Counted from the first letter of the stretch, positions 9,719-17,943 are shown. The stretch: DNA of 64,000 nt from Oceanobacillus chungangensis (GCF_003369565.1 NZ_PIOD01000011.1:328829-392828); one strand, 5' to 3'. The notes: a model not told the origin generated them from the sequence alone. Made by a program: numbers and translations.

Positions 9719-10159
9719 TTACTTATCTATTAATCGATTTATTCGGTTACGGATTGTGCTAATTTTTCCATCGGTTTGAAAATGCCTAAGATCACCATTT
9801 TTATCAAAAATATAATATGTTGGTACATATCGTGTGCGAAATCTATCACTTAACTTTAAGTCATTATCAATGTAGACAGGCTGTGAAATATTATGCGCTT
9901 TTGCAACCCTAGTAATTTCTTCTATATCAGTATCCTGCCTAGATAATGGCATATATACTGCAATGATATTTAAGCGCTCTCGATAAGTATCTCTTAACTC
10001 ATTAACATATGGCATTGATTTCTTACAAAGATGGCAGTTAATCGACCAAAAATGAATGAGTAATGGTTTCTCACCAATCAAATCTTGCCTATATAATGAA
10101 TTACTATTAAGCCAAGCTGTTGCTCCCGTTAGCTCTGGCAATGAATCTCTTAGTTTGAT
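9719..10159 (-). CDS. ykuV: Thiol-disulfide oxidoreductase YkuV, probable ATC start
   Basis: Cytoplasmic thioredoxin-fold protein of the TlpA/ResA class with redox motif WSINCHLC (Cys42 and Cys45 counted from the proposed start) and the cis-proline region YVPTYY. The sequence follows B. subtilis YkuV closely, as I recall it. YkuV begins MKLRxxMPELTG; the matching IKLRDSLPELTG begins here with an ATC codon, eight bases after the strong site GGGGAGG (10168-10174). No ATG, GTG or TTG in frame fits. A longer frame opens with TTG at 10237, but that codon abuts the U-run of the preceding terminator and lacks a ribosome binding site. Confidence 0.82.
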   Translation of the reverse strand: MKLRDSLPELTGATAWLNSNSLYRQDLIGEKPLLIHFWSINCHLCKKSMPYVNELRDTYRERLNIIAVYMPLSRQDTDIEEITRVAKAHNISQPVYIDNDLKLSDRFRTRYVPTYYIFDKNGDLRHFQTDGKISTIRNRINRLIDK

Positions 10160-10241
10160 ATTGATGCCCTCCCCTAATGTGAACTGTTGTCTATTCTCTA
10201 TCCACAATATATGTTCCAGCCTTAATTCGTATTCCAAAACA

Positions 10242-10287
10242 CAAAAAGTAAACAGACTCTCATTTAATGAAAATCTGTTTACTCTTT
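10242..10287 (-). terminator. Terminator between ykuS and ykuV
   Basis: Ten-bp perfect core AGTAAACAGA/TCTGTTTACT, extended with one mismatch, then a minus-strand U-run at 10247-10243. It separates ykuS from ykuV, so ykuV needs its own promoter in the next 70 bases. Confidence 0.75.
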
Positions 10288-10312
10288 AGAATACTTTGTT
10301 AATAGAAAAACC

Positions 10313-10555
10313 TTAGCTTAATCGTTGATTTACCATGTCACAAACATCATCAGCATTAAATCCGTGTGCATTTATTACCGGTCCAGAAATAACCGCGTTT
10401 GATATTCCCATTACATCTTTATCCTGACCAGAAATGATACAGCAATCACACCCTGCTGCATCAGCTTCAGACCGTAAATCTACAACCTCGTGGCCAAGCT
10501 CAGTTAATGCTGCTTTTACATCTGATAATGTTTCTTCGACTCCAATACGCGCCAT
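10313..10555 (-). CDS. ykuS: YkuS-family protein (UPF0180)
   Basis: An 80-residue cytoplasmic protein with the family pattern ARIGVEETLSDVKAALTELGHEVVDL and a CDCC motif in the middle that could bind metal or be redox active (this is inference). The ATG at 10555 follows GAGGA by seven bases; eleven upstream codons of the open frame cover the ribosome binding site and are not used. It lies beside ykuV and darB, all related to the yku region of B. subtilis. The family has no assigned function. Confidence 0.88.
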   Translation of the reverse strand: MARIGVEETLSDVKAALTELGHEVVDLRSEADAAGCDCCIISGQDKDVMGISNAVISGPVINAHGFNADDVCDMVNQRLS

Positions 10556-10649
10556 AGGTATTTCCTCCTCTACATAAAAAATATACATCTGTAGTTTGAC
10601 CGAAAACGTCTATGTTATACAGCAACATGGAAGATACCTATTTATAATC

Positions 10650-11102
10650 TTACTTTGAATATTGTTTAGAAGAATAAATTTCTTTTTTTAATTGTTTTAA
10701 GATTGCCCTTCTTGTTAAAATACCATCAAAGTATCCTTCCTCATCGACAACACAAATAAAATTATTATCAATAATCGCATTTAAACCATCTAGTAAATTA
10801 TTTTCCTTGGTTATAGTTATAACATCATGATGCATGATCTCTTGAACTCGCATTTCCGATAGCTTCTCTATTTCAAACCGCTCAAGGCCTAAAATTTGAT
10901 TTAATATTACTGTCTTGCTAATTATTCCTGCTAATTTATAGGATGCATCTAAAACTGGTACAGCTGAATATCCAGATTTAACTAAAACTAATAATGCATG
11001 TTCTAATGGATTATTTAATTGTACATGGGCAACTTTCTCGGAAGATATCATTAATTCAGCAACAGCTATATCAACTAATTGCCTATCTTGTGTCATACTC
11101 AT
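10650..11102 (-). CDS. darB: c-di-AMP-binding CBS protein DarB (YkuL, CbpB)
   Basis: A 150-residue protein made of two CBS motifs. The phrases KVAHVQxNNPLEHALLVLxKSGYSAVPVLD and GLERFEIEKL match B. subtilis DarB (YkuL). DarB binds c-di-AMP when potassium is ample and, in its apo form, is known to activate Rel and pyruvate carboxylase. The ATG at 11102 sits eight bases after GGGG and is preferred over the upstream in-frame start. Two potassium-transport genes occur in the same window (ktrC, ktrD). Confidence 0.9.
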   Translation of the reverse strand: MSMTQDRQLVDIAVAELMISSEKVAHVQLNNPLEHALLVLVKSGYSAVPVLDASYKLAGIISKTVILNQILGLERFEIEKLSEMRVQEIMHHDVITITKENNLLDGLNAIIDNNFICVVDEEGYFDGILTRRAILKQLKKEIYSSKQYSK

Positions 11103-11286
11103 AACTAACGCCCCTTTTTTAATCACTTTTCTACGCATTTCTTAGTTGCACTTGTGCAGCATAAGAAAGCTTATACTTCTAAGGTAAGCTTTTTACTTTA
11201 TCAGTTTATCATAGATAATTAGAAGTAACATCTTAGACGGATATAGTTTACAATCAAATTCTTGCTATTTTAATGCACATATTTTA

Positions 11287-11310
11287 CAATATGAGCATAT
11301 GATCATATTG
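11287..11310 (+). promoter_or_regulatory. CzrA-type zinc operator
   Basis: A 24-bp palindrome with arms CAATATGAGCAT and ATGATCATATTG, broken by one symmetric mismatch pair, ends four bases before the ribosome binding site of the ArsR-type gene. ATATGA...TCATAT half-sites are typical of SmtB/CzrA operators. Autoregulation is inferred. Confidence 0.75.
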
Positions 11311-11327
11311 TATTGGAGTGTTTAAAT

Positions 11328-11630
11328 TTGCCCTATCATTCAATTGAAAACGAATTAATCGAACAGTCTTCGCAAATATTTAAAGCATTGTCTGATCCAA
11401 CAAGAATAAGGATTTTGCATCTATTATTTTTCAAGGAATGTTCAGTAAATGAAATAGCAAATCAACTTGAAATGAATCAGTCAACGATTTCTCATCAATT
11501 AAAATATTTAAAACAACTACGTTTGGTTAAAAATCGAAAAGAAAAAACAACGAATTATTATTCGCTCGATGACAATCATGTCATGAACTTATTAGAACAA
11601 ACTCTTGAACATATTAAACATACGAATTAG
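11328..11630 (+). CDS. czrA: Zinc-sensing ArsR-family repressor CzrA
   Basis: A 100-residue winged-helix repressor. The recognition region NEIANQLEMNQSTISHQLKYLK is a classic ArsR helix-turn-helix. The C-terminal alpha5 metal site is complete: Asp82-x-His84 and His95-x2-His98, exactly the spacing of the zinc/cobalt ligands of S. aureus CzrA (D84, H86, H97, H100). There is no alpha3 cysteine cluster, so arsenic or cadmium sensing is unlikely. The TTG at 11328 is nine bases after GGAG; an upstream TTG overlaps that site. It forms an operon with the efflux gene 12 bases downstream. Confidence 0.93.
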   Translation: MPYHSIENELIEQSSQIFKALSDPTRIRILHLLFFKECSVNEIANQLEMNQSTISHQLKYLKQLRLVKNRKEKTTNYYSLDDNHVMNLLEQTLEHIKHTN

Positions 11631-11642
11631 GAGGATGCACAA

Positions 11643-12560
11643 ATGGGACATCATCATGATGGGCATAACCATAACCACCATCATCACCATTCAAGTAATA
11701 TGAAGGTACTTTTCTTTAGCTTTATCATTATCTTCTTGTTTATGATTGTTGAGGCGATTGGCGGTATTATAACGAATAGTCTTGCATTGATTTCAGATGC
11801 TGGGCATATGCTTAGTGATGCTGCTGCTATGGGGCTTAGCCTAGTCGCATTTAAAATCGGTGAAAAAAAAGCAACAATGGATAAAACATTTGGTTATCGA
11901 CGTTTTGAAATAATCGCTGCCTTTATTAATGGTGCAGCACTCATTTTAATAGCATTCTTCATATTTTATGAAGCAATCCAGCGATTTGTTGAACCTCCAA
12001 ATGTAAGTGGTAGTATGATGATTATCGCAGTAATTGGACTAATCATAAATATCTTCGTAGCTTGGTTGCTAATGCGCGGAGATTCTAAAGAAAACTTAAA
12101 TCTTAGAAGCGCTTTACTTCATGTATTTGGAGATTTATTAGGGTCTGTTGGAGCAATCATTGCTGGTACTCTCATCTTATTATTTGGTTGGAATATTGCC
12201 GATCCAATTGCCAGTGTGATTGTAGCGATACTAATTGTCTTCTCCGGTATTCGAATTACTAAGGATTCATTGAACATATTAATGGAAGGAAAACCAGAGA
12301 ATATTAATATCGCATCGATTAAAGAATCCCTTTCAAAAATGGATGGCATTGAGGATGTTCATGACTTACATGTTTGGTCAATCACCTCTGAATTCCCAAC
12401 ACTTAGTTGCCATTTAATCGTACAAGAGTCGATAGATCGTGATCAAATACTTCAGCGAGCGAAGGAATTGATTCATCATCATTTCAATATCTCACATTGC
12501 ACAATTCAAATAGAAGGAATAAATTCAATTATTCATAAAAACTGTAATTCATGTGACTAA
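11643..12560 (+). CDS. czcD: Zinc/cobalt efflux protein CzcD (CDF family)
   Basis: A 305-residue inner-membrane metal-proton antiporter. It begins with a histidine-rich tail (about ten His in the first 16 residues), followed by six membrane helices and a cytoplasmic C-terminal domain. The zinc-site residues are His55/Asp59 in helix 2 (DAGHMLSDA) and His160/Asp164 in helix 5 (LHVFGD). AGGAGG lies eight bases before the ATG. Co-transcribed with czrA, whose metal-site geometry points to zinc as the inducing ion. A terminator follows. Confidence 0.94.
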   Translation: MGHHHDGHNHNHHHHHSSNMKVLFFSFIIIFLFMIVEAIGGIITNSLALISDAGHMLSDAAAMGLSLVAFKIGEKKATMDKTFGYRRFEIIAAFINGAALILIAFFIFYEAIQRFVEPPNVSGSMMIIAVIGLIINIFVAWLLMRGDSKENLNLRSALLHVFGDLLGSVGAIIAGTLILLFGWNIADPIASVIVAILIVFSGIRITKDSLNILMEGKPENINIASIKESLSKMDGIEDVHDLHVWSITSEFPTLSCHLIVQESIDRDQILQRAKELIHHHFNISHCTIQIEGINSIIHKNCNSCD

Positions 12561-12665
12561 GTTGTCTTCTATACTTCAATTGATTACTTTATTTATATGT
12601 TAGTGTCATTAATTAGTCCATGAGAATACAATTTATAGCATGCCTAATAAATATCTCAATTAATT

Positions 12666-12697
12666 CATCAGGAATAATTTCCTGATGTCTTTTTTTG
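12666..12697 (+). terminator. Terminator of czrA-czcD
   Basis: Nine-bp stem CATCAGGAA/TTCCTGATG, loop TAAT, then a long T-run. Confidence 0.9.
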
Positions 12698-13065
12698 GAC
12701 TCATTACTCAACGTTTGTTCGATTAAATTCAGCAGAGAATTTTGTATTATAGGTGTTTCCGGAACACAGCTGCAGAATCCCGGTTCTCTTAATAAACAGT
12801 CTATAACAATAGCTAATTATCATTAATTTTTAGGGATAACAACAATCTTTGAATATCACCTGCTTTACTTATCCTTATCTCCCATCTATGACAGCGATTA
12901 CATTATTTACATTAACTTAATTTTAAACGTATTTTTATACGAAGTCAATGAATATACTGATAATTAAAATTACAGCTTTCCTAATAAAGTCCCACTATTC
13001 ATTTCACTTCCATGCTATAATTCTCGTATGATATTTTTCTCATTAGAAAGGTTTGACATGCTAAA
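12698..13065. other. Intergenic region before ykuE
   Basis: I see no gene. The last bases carry GAAAGG (about 13047-13052) as a distant ribosome binding site, and a three-codon ATG CTA AAA TGA frame overlapping the ykuE start. Confidence 0.4.
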
Positions 13066-13920
13066 ATGAATCGACGTACCTTTATTAAAAAGGGACTTGG
13101 AAGCATAGTAGGACTAGTCGGTCTCAGTAGTGGAACATATTATTACGCTAGGAATATCGAACCGAATATGCTTCATATACAACAAGAAACTATTTTTTCC
13201 AATAAATTTTCTGCTGCATTTAATAATTTTAGAATTGTTCAGTTTTCTGATACCCATGCTGGTTTTCATTATTCAATGGAGGATATAAATGCACTAATGC
13301 AACAAATCAACGCTCTAAAGCCTGATCTTATCGTTTTCACTGGAGACTTAGTAGATGCACCAAATCAATACAACTGGTACCCAAACTTAATTGAGGCATT
13401 AACATCGATTAACGCTGAATATGGCAAATATTGGATATACGGAAATCACGATCACGGTGGATATGGAACAGATATCATTCATGATGTCATGGAGCGCTCT
13501 AATTTTACTTTATTGAAAAATAGCCATGTGGCCATTCAAAAGGAAAATGATCGAATCATCATCGCCGGTATTGATGATATGATGCTTGGAAACCCTAATA
13601 TACAACAAGCCTTACATTCCGCCAATCCAGAATTATTCATTATACTATTAGCACATGCACCAGATTATGCAGATACTACAGTCAAGTATCCTGTTGATAT
13701 TCAACTTTCTGGACACAGTCATGGTGGGCAAGTTCGATTTCCATTCATAGGACACTTATATACACCTGCATATGCTGAAAAGTTTGTCCAAGGCAAATAT
13801 TCATTAAAAAACGATAAGCTAATTGTATATGTAAATAAAGGCATTGGAACAACACGTCTGCCCTATAGATTTCTTTGTAAACCAGAACTCCATGTATATA
13901 CACTTCAAAATAAGGGATAA
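13066..13920 (+). CDS. ykuE: Tat-exported metallophosphoesterase YkuE
   Basis: A 284-residue calcineurin-like phosphoesterase. The N-terminus NRRTFIKKG followed by a hydrophobic stretch is a twin-arginine signal, as known for B. subtilis YkuE, a TatAyCy substrate located at the cell wall. The metal-binding motifs are in order: FSDTHAG (about 60), FTGDLVD (about 95), GNHDHGG (about 127), LAHAPD (about 200) and SGHSHGGQ (about 217). Spacing from GAAAGG to ATG is long (about 14), so initiation may be weak. No clear partner gene; the natural substrate is unknown. Confidence 0.92.
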   Translation: MNRRTFIKKGLGSIVGLVGLSSGTYYYARNIEPNMLHIQQETIFSNKFSAAFNNFRIVQFSDTHAGFHYSMEDINALMQQINALKPDLIVFTGDLVDAPNQYNWYPNLIEALTSINAEYGKYWIYGNHDHGGYGTDIIHDVMERSNFTLLKNSHVAIQKENDRIIIAGIDDMMLGNPNIQQALHSANPELFIILLAHAPDYADTTVKYPVDIQLSGHSHGGQVRFPFIGHLYTPAYAEKFVQGKYSLKNDKLIVYVNKGIGTTRLPYRFLCKPELHVYTLQNKG

Positions 13921-13968
13921 ATGGTAAAACAATTTATTTTAAAAAAAGAAAAGCAATAAACAGTCAGG

Positions 13969-14024
13969 CTCCTTTTCTAGAATATTAGCATACGATAATT
14001 CAACAATGCTTATCAGAAAAGGAG
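13969..14024 (+). other. Inverted repeat that can cover a ribosome binding site
   Basis: The words CTCCTTTTCT (13969-13978) and AGAAAAGGAG (14015-14024) are perfect reverse complements. The right arm contains the Shine-Dalgarno site of the small frame at 14032, so pairing would hide it. The same hairpin might instead act in ykuE transcript ending, but there is no T-run. Confidence 0.45.
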
Positions 14025-14031
14025 TTTATTT

Positions 14032-14215
14032 ATGAACGATTCTTCTCCTTCATCCTACATAAATGCTTCATGAAAATAGCAGCACTGCACGACTATTGCC
14101 AGTTATCTCTTTCTCAACTGGACTAGCTTTCGGTCAAATTTTATATCGTGCATCTATTAAAGGAGATTATTCCCCATATCCACCCTATCCATATTCAGCC
14201 CCCATAACACTATGA
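14032..14215 (+). pseudogene. Small gene interrupted by a frameshift
   Basis: An ATG seven bases after AAAAGGAG opens a frame that stops after 13 codons (MNDSSPSSYINAS). A shift into the next frame at once gives 47 further codons: ENSSTARLLP, a hydrophobic run VISFSTGLAFGQILY, then RASIKGDYSP and a Pro/Tyr-rich tail. The joined product would be about 60 residues with one membrane segment. Either one base has been lost or gained, or the sequence has an error. I do not recognise the family; a sporulation-type small protein is a guess. Confidence 0.45.
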
Positions 14216-14378
14216 CCTTGGATATTGTCCAAATAGCTATTATTAACCTTACTAATATTAAGATTTTTTGTCATAAAGACTTCACATAATTGATTAGAAT
14301 TCTTAAAATAATATCCATTGTGATGATATAATAAATTCATGCTTGCCTCTAGTAAATATTGTAGAAAGGAAGGTAATC

Positions 14379-14951
14379 TTGAATCGTTTGAAATTATTTA
14401 TTTTATTTGTTCTTCTTTTCCTCGCTGCATGTGACGGATATGCAATTGAAACGAATATGTCGGAGGAAATTGATAGCTTTGAATATACTACACAGAATAA
14501 TGAAACACTCAGTCTTGAAGATTTAGAAGGAAATTGGTGGGTAGCGGATTTCATCTTTACAAACTGTACTACCGTATGTCTGCCAATGACCTATAATATG
14601 GCAACATTACAGGATAAACTATCTGAAGAAGAAATCGATGCGCAATTAGTATCGTTCAGCATCGATCCAGAAAGAGATACTCCAGAAGTATTAAAAAAAT
14701 ATGGTCAAGGCTATGATGCAGATTTCGCTAATTGGTCCTTCTTAACAGGTTATGATTTCGAAACAATTAAAGAATTCTCCATTACTTCCTTTAAGAATAT
14801 TGTAGCACCACCACCAACTGGTGAGGATCAAGTAGTCCATGGCACTTTATTCTTCCTAGTTAGTCCAGAAGGTAAAGTAATTAAGAATTATAGTGGTGTT
14901 GATGCTAAATCCGTTGATCTAATCGTAGAAGACTTAAAGCAAGTACAATAA
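14379..14951 (+). CDS. SCO1/SenC-family copper chaperone lipoprotein
   Basis: A 190-residue lipoprotein of the thioredoxin fold that delivers copper to the CuA centre of cytochrome c oxidase (YpmQ/BsSCO type). The signal peptide ends in the lipobox LAAC. The copper motif is CTTVC with a distal histidine in VVHGT; the usual CPxVCP form is altered because prolines are missing next to the cysteines. The TTG at 14379 follows AAGGAAGG by five bases; the upstream TTG of the open frame has no such site. A terminator follows. No oxidase genes are nearby. Confidence 0.88.
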   Translation: MNRLKLFILFVLLFLAACDGYAIETNMSEEIDSFEYTTQNNETLSLEDLEGNWWVADFIFTNCTTVCLPMTYNMATLQDKLSEEEIDAQLVSFSIDPERDTPEVLKKYGQGYDADFANWSFLTGYDFETIKEFSITSFKNIVAPPPTGEDQVVHGTLFFLVSPEGKVIKNYSGVDAKSVDLIVEDLKQVQ

Positions 14952-14961
14952 TAGAGTTAGC

Positions 14962-14993
14962 AACGAACGGTAATCATTGTATCCGTTCGTTTT
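14962..14993 (+). terminator. Terminator of the SCO gene
   Basis: Eight to nine-bp stem AACGAACGG/CCGTTCGTT followed by T residues. Confidence 0.75.
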
Positions 14994-15112
14994 CTATTTC
15001 AAAGTTAAACTATTATTTTAAAAAGTTTATGATAAATTGCTTCCGCTTTCTCTTGCGCTAGGACAAGCTTTGCGATACGATAGAGATGTTCGATTGAAAG
15101 GAGGAAATCTGT

Positions 15113-15583
15113 TTGTCAGAAACGATTCCAATACATGAATTAGCTCAAGCATTATTTACAATTAATCGTCATGCAAAAACTGCACCAGAGCCTAAGCATC
15201 TGTATTCTATTAAGAAAGAAACAATAAATAAATTAATAAAAGAAAAACGTGCTAGTAAGATAGGACTTCATTTCTCAGATCACCCAAAGTTCAGTAATCA
15301 ACACTCCACACTGCTTGTAAAGGTAGCGGATTATTATTTCCATATCCCTCCTACTAAACAAGACTTCCAAGAACTTGAACATTTAGGTTCCCTTGACCAA
15401 AATTATCGGAACCCACCTACGAAAATGTCACTATCAAAAGCAAAAAATATTGTATATGAATATATTAATTGGAAGCCTGATAAGAAGCAGCCGATAAAGC
15501 AGCAACGGTATACCTCTTCCTACTTTACCCCTTCCTCATTAGGAAAAATGGAATGGCCACCAACAAAATCAAAACGATATTAA
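15113..15583 (+). CDS. ykyB: YkyB-family protein
   Basis: A 156-residue soluble protein with the family signatures INRHAKTAPEPKHLY, KIGLHFSDHPKFS and DYYFHIPPTKQDFQEL, as in B. subtilis YkyB. The start is TTG, preceded by AAAGGAGG with an eight-base spacing. The C-terminal third is basic and low complexity. The family has no known activity. It is convergent with the membrane protein gene at 15738, and two terminators, one per strand, lie between them. Confidence 0.88.
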   Translation: MSETIPIHELAQALFTINRHAKTAPEPKHLYSIKKETINKLIKEKRASKIGLHFSDHPKFSNQHSTLLVKVADYYFHIPPTKQDFQELEHLGSLDQNYRNPPTKMSLSKAKNIVYEYINWKPDKKQPIKQQRYTSSYFTPSSLGKMEWPPTKSKRY

Positions 15584-15596
15584 GTTCCAACACGAA

Positions 15597-15640
15597 TAAA
15601 AAAAACTTAGGCTGAATTAACTCTTAATTGTCAGCCTAAG
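15597..15640 (-). terminator. Minus-strand terminator
   Basis: Perfect 10-bp stem CTTAGGCTGA/TCAGCCTAAG; in the minus direction it runs into a stretch of U (15605-15598). It serves the gene at 15738-16067. Confidence 0.75.
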
Positions 15641-15655
15641 GGACATTAAACTACT

Positions 15656-15682
15656 AAAAGCGTATGAATCATATGCTTTTTT
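15656..15682 (+). terminator. Plus-strand terminator of ykyB
   Basis: AAAAGCGTATGA/TCATATGCTTTT stem with one G-U pair and a T-run. Confidence 0.7.
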
Positions 15683-15737
15683 ATTCTAGATTGTCAGGTT
15701 CAAGAAAAATAAGCAGCAATGTTTCAAGGATTTAATA

Positions 15738-16067
15738 TCAAATCCTTTTAGATAACCTAAGAAAACTATAATACAGCGCTAATACAATTCCAAATAAGGA
15801 TATAGCTTGTAATAATGTTTTGAACAAGGCGGGATCAAATAACTGTTCTATGAACATGGAAACAATAAATAAGCAGAGCATCACTAACAAACTACTCATT
15901 AAATACGTTAGAAGTTTCGTGGATTTTAGTGAAACAATTAAAGTAATCAATGGCTTCATAATGAAATAACAAGTAAATGTAGCTATGAATAGCATGATAA
16001 AGTAGTATAGATTCGTTTCAATTTCGAACGTTTCGAGAAAGTTATTAACCAAACTTGTTAGTAACAC
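15738..16067 (-). CDS. Small integral membrane protein, unknown
   Basis: A 109-residue hydrophobic protein with about three membrane segments (near residues 22-45, 50-73 and 80-102) and short charged ends (final LSKRI). The GTG at 16067 sits nine bases after AGGGAG; a TTG three codons upstream touches that site and is less likely. I do not recognise a family. It is monocistronic, convergent with ykyB and downstream of the FbpB-like gene, from which a long hairpin separates it. Confidence 0.65.
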   Translation of the reverse strand: MLLTSLVNNFLETFEIETNLYYFIMLFIATFTCYFIMKPLITLIVSLKSTKLLTYLMSSLLVMLCLFIVSMFIEQLFDPALFKTLLQAISLFGIVLALYYSFLRLSKRI

Positions 16068-16154
16068 TGTGCTCAACTCCCTATCCCTCTTCTTATTTTC
16101 ATCTTAGCAGCATTCTATACGTTTTAATGAAATATTATACATATTACCCGCATT

Positions 16155-16199
16155 AACAAATAGAGGCAGCAGGAATTAGACCTGCTGCTTCTATTTGTT
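16155..16199 (-). terminator. Terminator of the FbpB-like gene
   Basis: Nineteen-bp stem starting AACAAATAGA and closing CCTGCTGC...TTGTT, with one G-U pair and a seven-base loop. The U-rich part is within the stem, so strand is assigned from gene direction. Confidence 0.65.
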
Positions 16200-16230
16200 A
16201 ATCTATCAAAGAATAATGAAAACAATGCAC

Positions 16231-16386
16231 TTATTTTAATTCTAATTCTTTTGATTCAAAACCAACTAACTCTCGATGTTTCTTTTCCAGACGTAATTCT
16301 ATTTGTCTTATCTTTTTTTCATCGTCTAAAAGTTCTTGTTTATTTTGCTTCACTAATTGTTCAAAATTCAATGCCCTAGGTCTCAT
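16231..16386 (-). CDS. FbpB-family small basic protein
   Basis: A 51-residue protein not usually called because of its size. The pattern MRPRALNFEQLVKQNKQELL, then a charged helix with IELRLEKKH, matches the FbpB/FbpC family of small basic proteins. In B. subtilis FbpB acts with the small RNA FsrA in the iron-sparing response under Fur control. AAGGAG lies 12 bases before the ATG. I could not find a convincing Fur box upstream, so iron regulation is only inferred from the family. Confidence 0.7.
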   Translation of the reverse strand: MRPRALNFEQLVKQNKQELLDDEKKIRQIELRLEKKHRELVGFESKELELK

Positions 16387-16687
16387 TCTGGATTTACACT
16401 CCTTATCATATACTAATCCTATTATACCCTATTATTATCAAATTAAATCGAAATTGTTTGAACATTTTATTAAATTTTTGTCAAAATTAATAGAAATATG
16501 TATATTTTACTAACAATTTACATATTTATGTATAAGATTTAGCTTGTTTCCAGATTTTTTGGATTTTGCTAGTATTAGCTTTTTAAATTATTAATATAGT
16601 AATATAAGTTATGGAAGAAGTTTGGGGCTTTTAAAGAAGTAAGGTATGAAGAAGTTATTAAATGCATATAGCAAGTGATTTTTGAAG

Positions 16688-16864
16688 TTACATACTATGT
16701 TTATTTGCTTGTTTCTTCATTTTTTCATAATGATTTAAAACAATATCCAATTCTTGACTGATTTTAACAGATTCGGTGTCAGTTAATCCTTTATGCGTTG
16801 CTATTTGCATCATTTTTCTACGTAAGTATTCAATTCGTTTTTGAAGATACTCATGCATATCCAT
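16688..16864 (-). CDS. Spo0E-family aspartyl-phosphate phosphatase
   Basis: A 58-residue helical hairpin protein. The family signature SQELDxxLNxY is present as SQELDIVLNHYEK near the C-terminus; members dephosphorylate Spo0A~P and so delay sporulation. The ATG at 16864 is eight bases after AGGAGG; the GTG three codons upstream overlaps that site. It stands alone. The target in this organism could also be another response regulator. Confidence 0.88.
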   Translation of the reverse strand: MDMHEYLQKRIEYLRRKMMQIATHKGLTDTESVKISQELDIVLNHYEKMKKQANKHSM

Positions 16865-17038
16865 TCTATACACCTCCTAATCGCTCTTAATTTAACGTAA
16901 CATAGGTAAATAGTCCTTGACAAGTAATTAAAGTAGCGACATTAAGTAAGTTTATGATTAGCAAGGGTTTATATTCGAATACTTGCAGGCACTATGCTAC
17001 TATAGTATTGAAACTTTTTTTGGGAAGGAATGTCCTCA

Positions 17039-17563
17039 TTGACTAAATCAAAAGAAAAGAACGAATGGCTAGAGTGGGGAAAAGCAATTGTAATTGCAAT
17101 CATTATAGCACTTTTATTACGAACCTTTATATTTGCTACTTCTATTGTTGAAGGTGAAAGTATGGAACCAACACTAGAAGACGGAGAAAGAGTAATTTTA
17201 AATAAATTGGTCTATTTGATAAATGATCCCGACAGAGGTGACATTGTAATCATACAACGACCATATAAGAATTATGTGAAAAGAGTAATAGGTTTACCAG
17301 GTGAAAAAATAGAAATTATTGCTGGTGAGCTTCTAATTGATGGGAAACCATATGACCAAGATTTTATTACAGATGAAGTCATTAAACACACTGGAAATTT
17401 TGGACCCATAACAGTTCCAGAGGAGAGTTACTTTGTGCTAGGAGATAATCGCGCAATTAGTAAAGATAGTCGGAATGGACTTGGATTTATTGATGAGGAA
17501 GAAATCATTGGAAAATCTGAAATTATCATTTATCCATTCAGTGAGTGGGAATTAACAAAATAA
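17039..17563 (+). CDS. lepB: Type I signal peptidase (Sip)
   Basis: A 174-residue membrane-anchored serine-lysine protease of the Gram-positive SipS/SipT class. A single N-terminal membrane helix (about 15-36) is followed by box B GESMEPT with the nucleophile Ser, box D YVKRVIGLPGE with the general-base Lys, and box E GDNRAISKDSR. It cleaves signal peptides on the outer face of the membrane. The TTG at 17039 is about nine bases after GGGAAGG; an ATG three codons upstream abuts that site. A terminator follows. Confidence 0.92.
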   Translation: MTKSKEKNEWLEWGKAIVIAIIIALLLRTFIFATSIVEGESMEPTLEDGERVILNKLVYLINDPDRGDIVIIQRPYKNYVKRVIGLPGEKIEIIAGELLIDGKPYDQDFITDEVIKHTGNFGPITVPEESYFVLGDNRAISKDSRNGLGFIDEEEIIGKSEIIIYPFSEWELTK

Positions 17564-17581
17564 TCTTCAAAGATACGATTG

Positions 17582-17608
17582 AGGGGGAGCATGATGCTGC
17601 CCCTTTTC
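17582..17608 (+). terminator. Terminator of signal peptidase gene
   Basis: Stem of about ten pairs around GGGGGAGCA/TGCTGCCCC with one mismatch, then a T-run. Confidence 0.7.
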
Positions 17609-17691
17609 TTAATCGATAAATTATTTAAGAATTGCAATAAAGAATAAGGAGCAGCGTAACGTTGTTTGATAGATGCTTACACTTTAATAGC

Positions 17692-17769
17692 TTACTCATT
17701 ATCTAATATACAAAATCCTACGTTCATTGCAAGGATAACAAAGCAAACGATTCCAAAAGCGATTTCCAA
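17692..17769 (-). CDS. Possible 25-residue hydrophobic peptide
   Basis: A TTG seven bases after AAAGGGGTG opens a short frame for MEIAFGIVCFVILAMNVGFC plus a short acidic tail ILDNE. It looks like a single membrane segment. Nothing else occupies this 390-base gap apart from the promoter of the next gene. Evidence is weak: ribosome binding site and composition only. Confidence 0.3.
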   Translation of the reverse strand: MEIAFGIVCFVILAMNVGFCILDNE

Positions 17770-17943
17770 GAACAAACACCCCTTTCAGCAACATAAATTA
17801 ATTATTCCATTAATTACTCTTTATTTTACCATATTCTCAATCTTTTGGAAGTAATTGTGGTATTATTACTATCCACTCCTTTGCTAAAATGATTTTACTC
17901 CAATTATATCCAAATTTTCTGTAGAACTAGTGCAAACGTCCAT

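Noticed and set aside
16560..16690. Possible Fur box near the FbpB-like gene
   Set aside because: No 19-bp or 7-1-7 match to GATAAT-type Fur motifs could be found in the region before the start at 16386.
17666..17854. Open frame of 62 codons between signal peptidase and the yjcZ-like gene
   Set aside because: No ribosome binding site; the opposite strand has a better, though weak, small frame.
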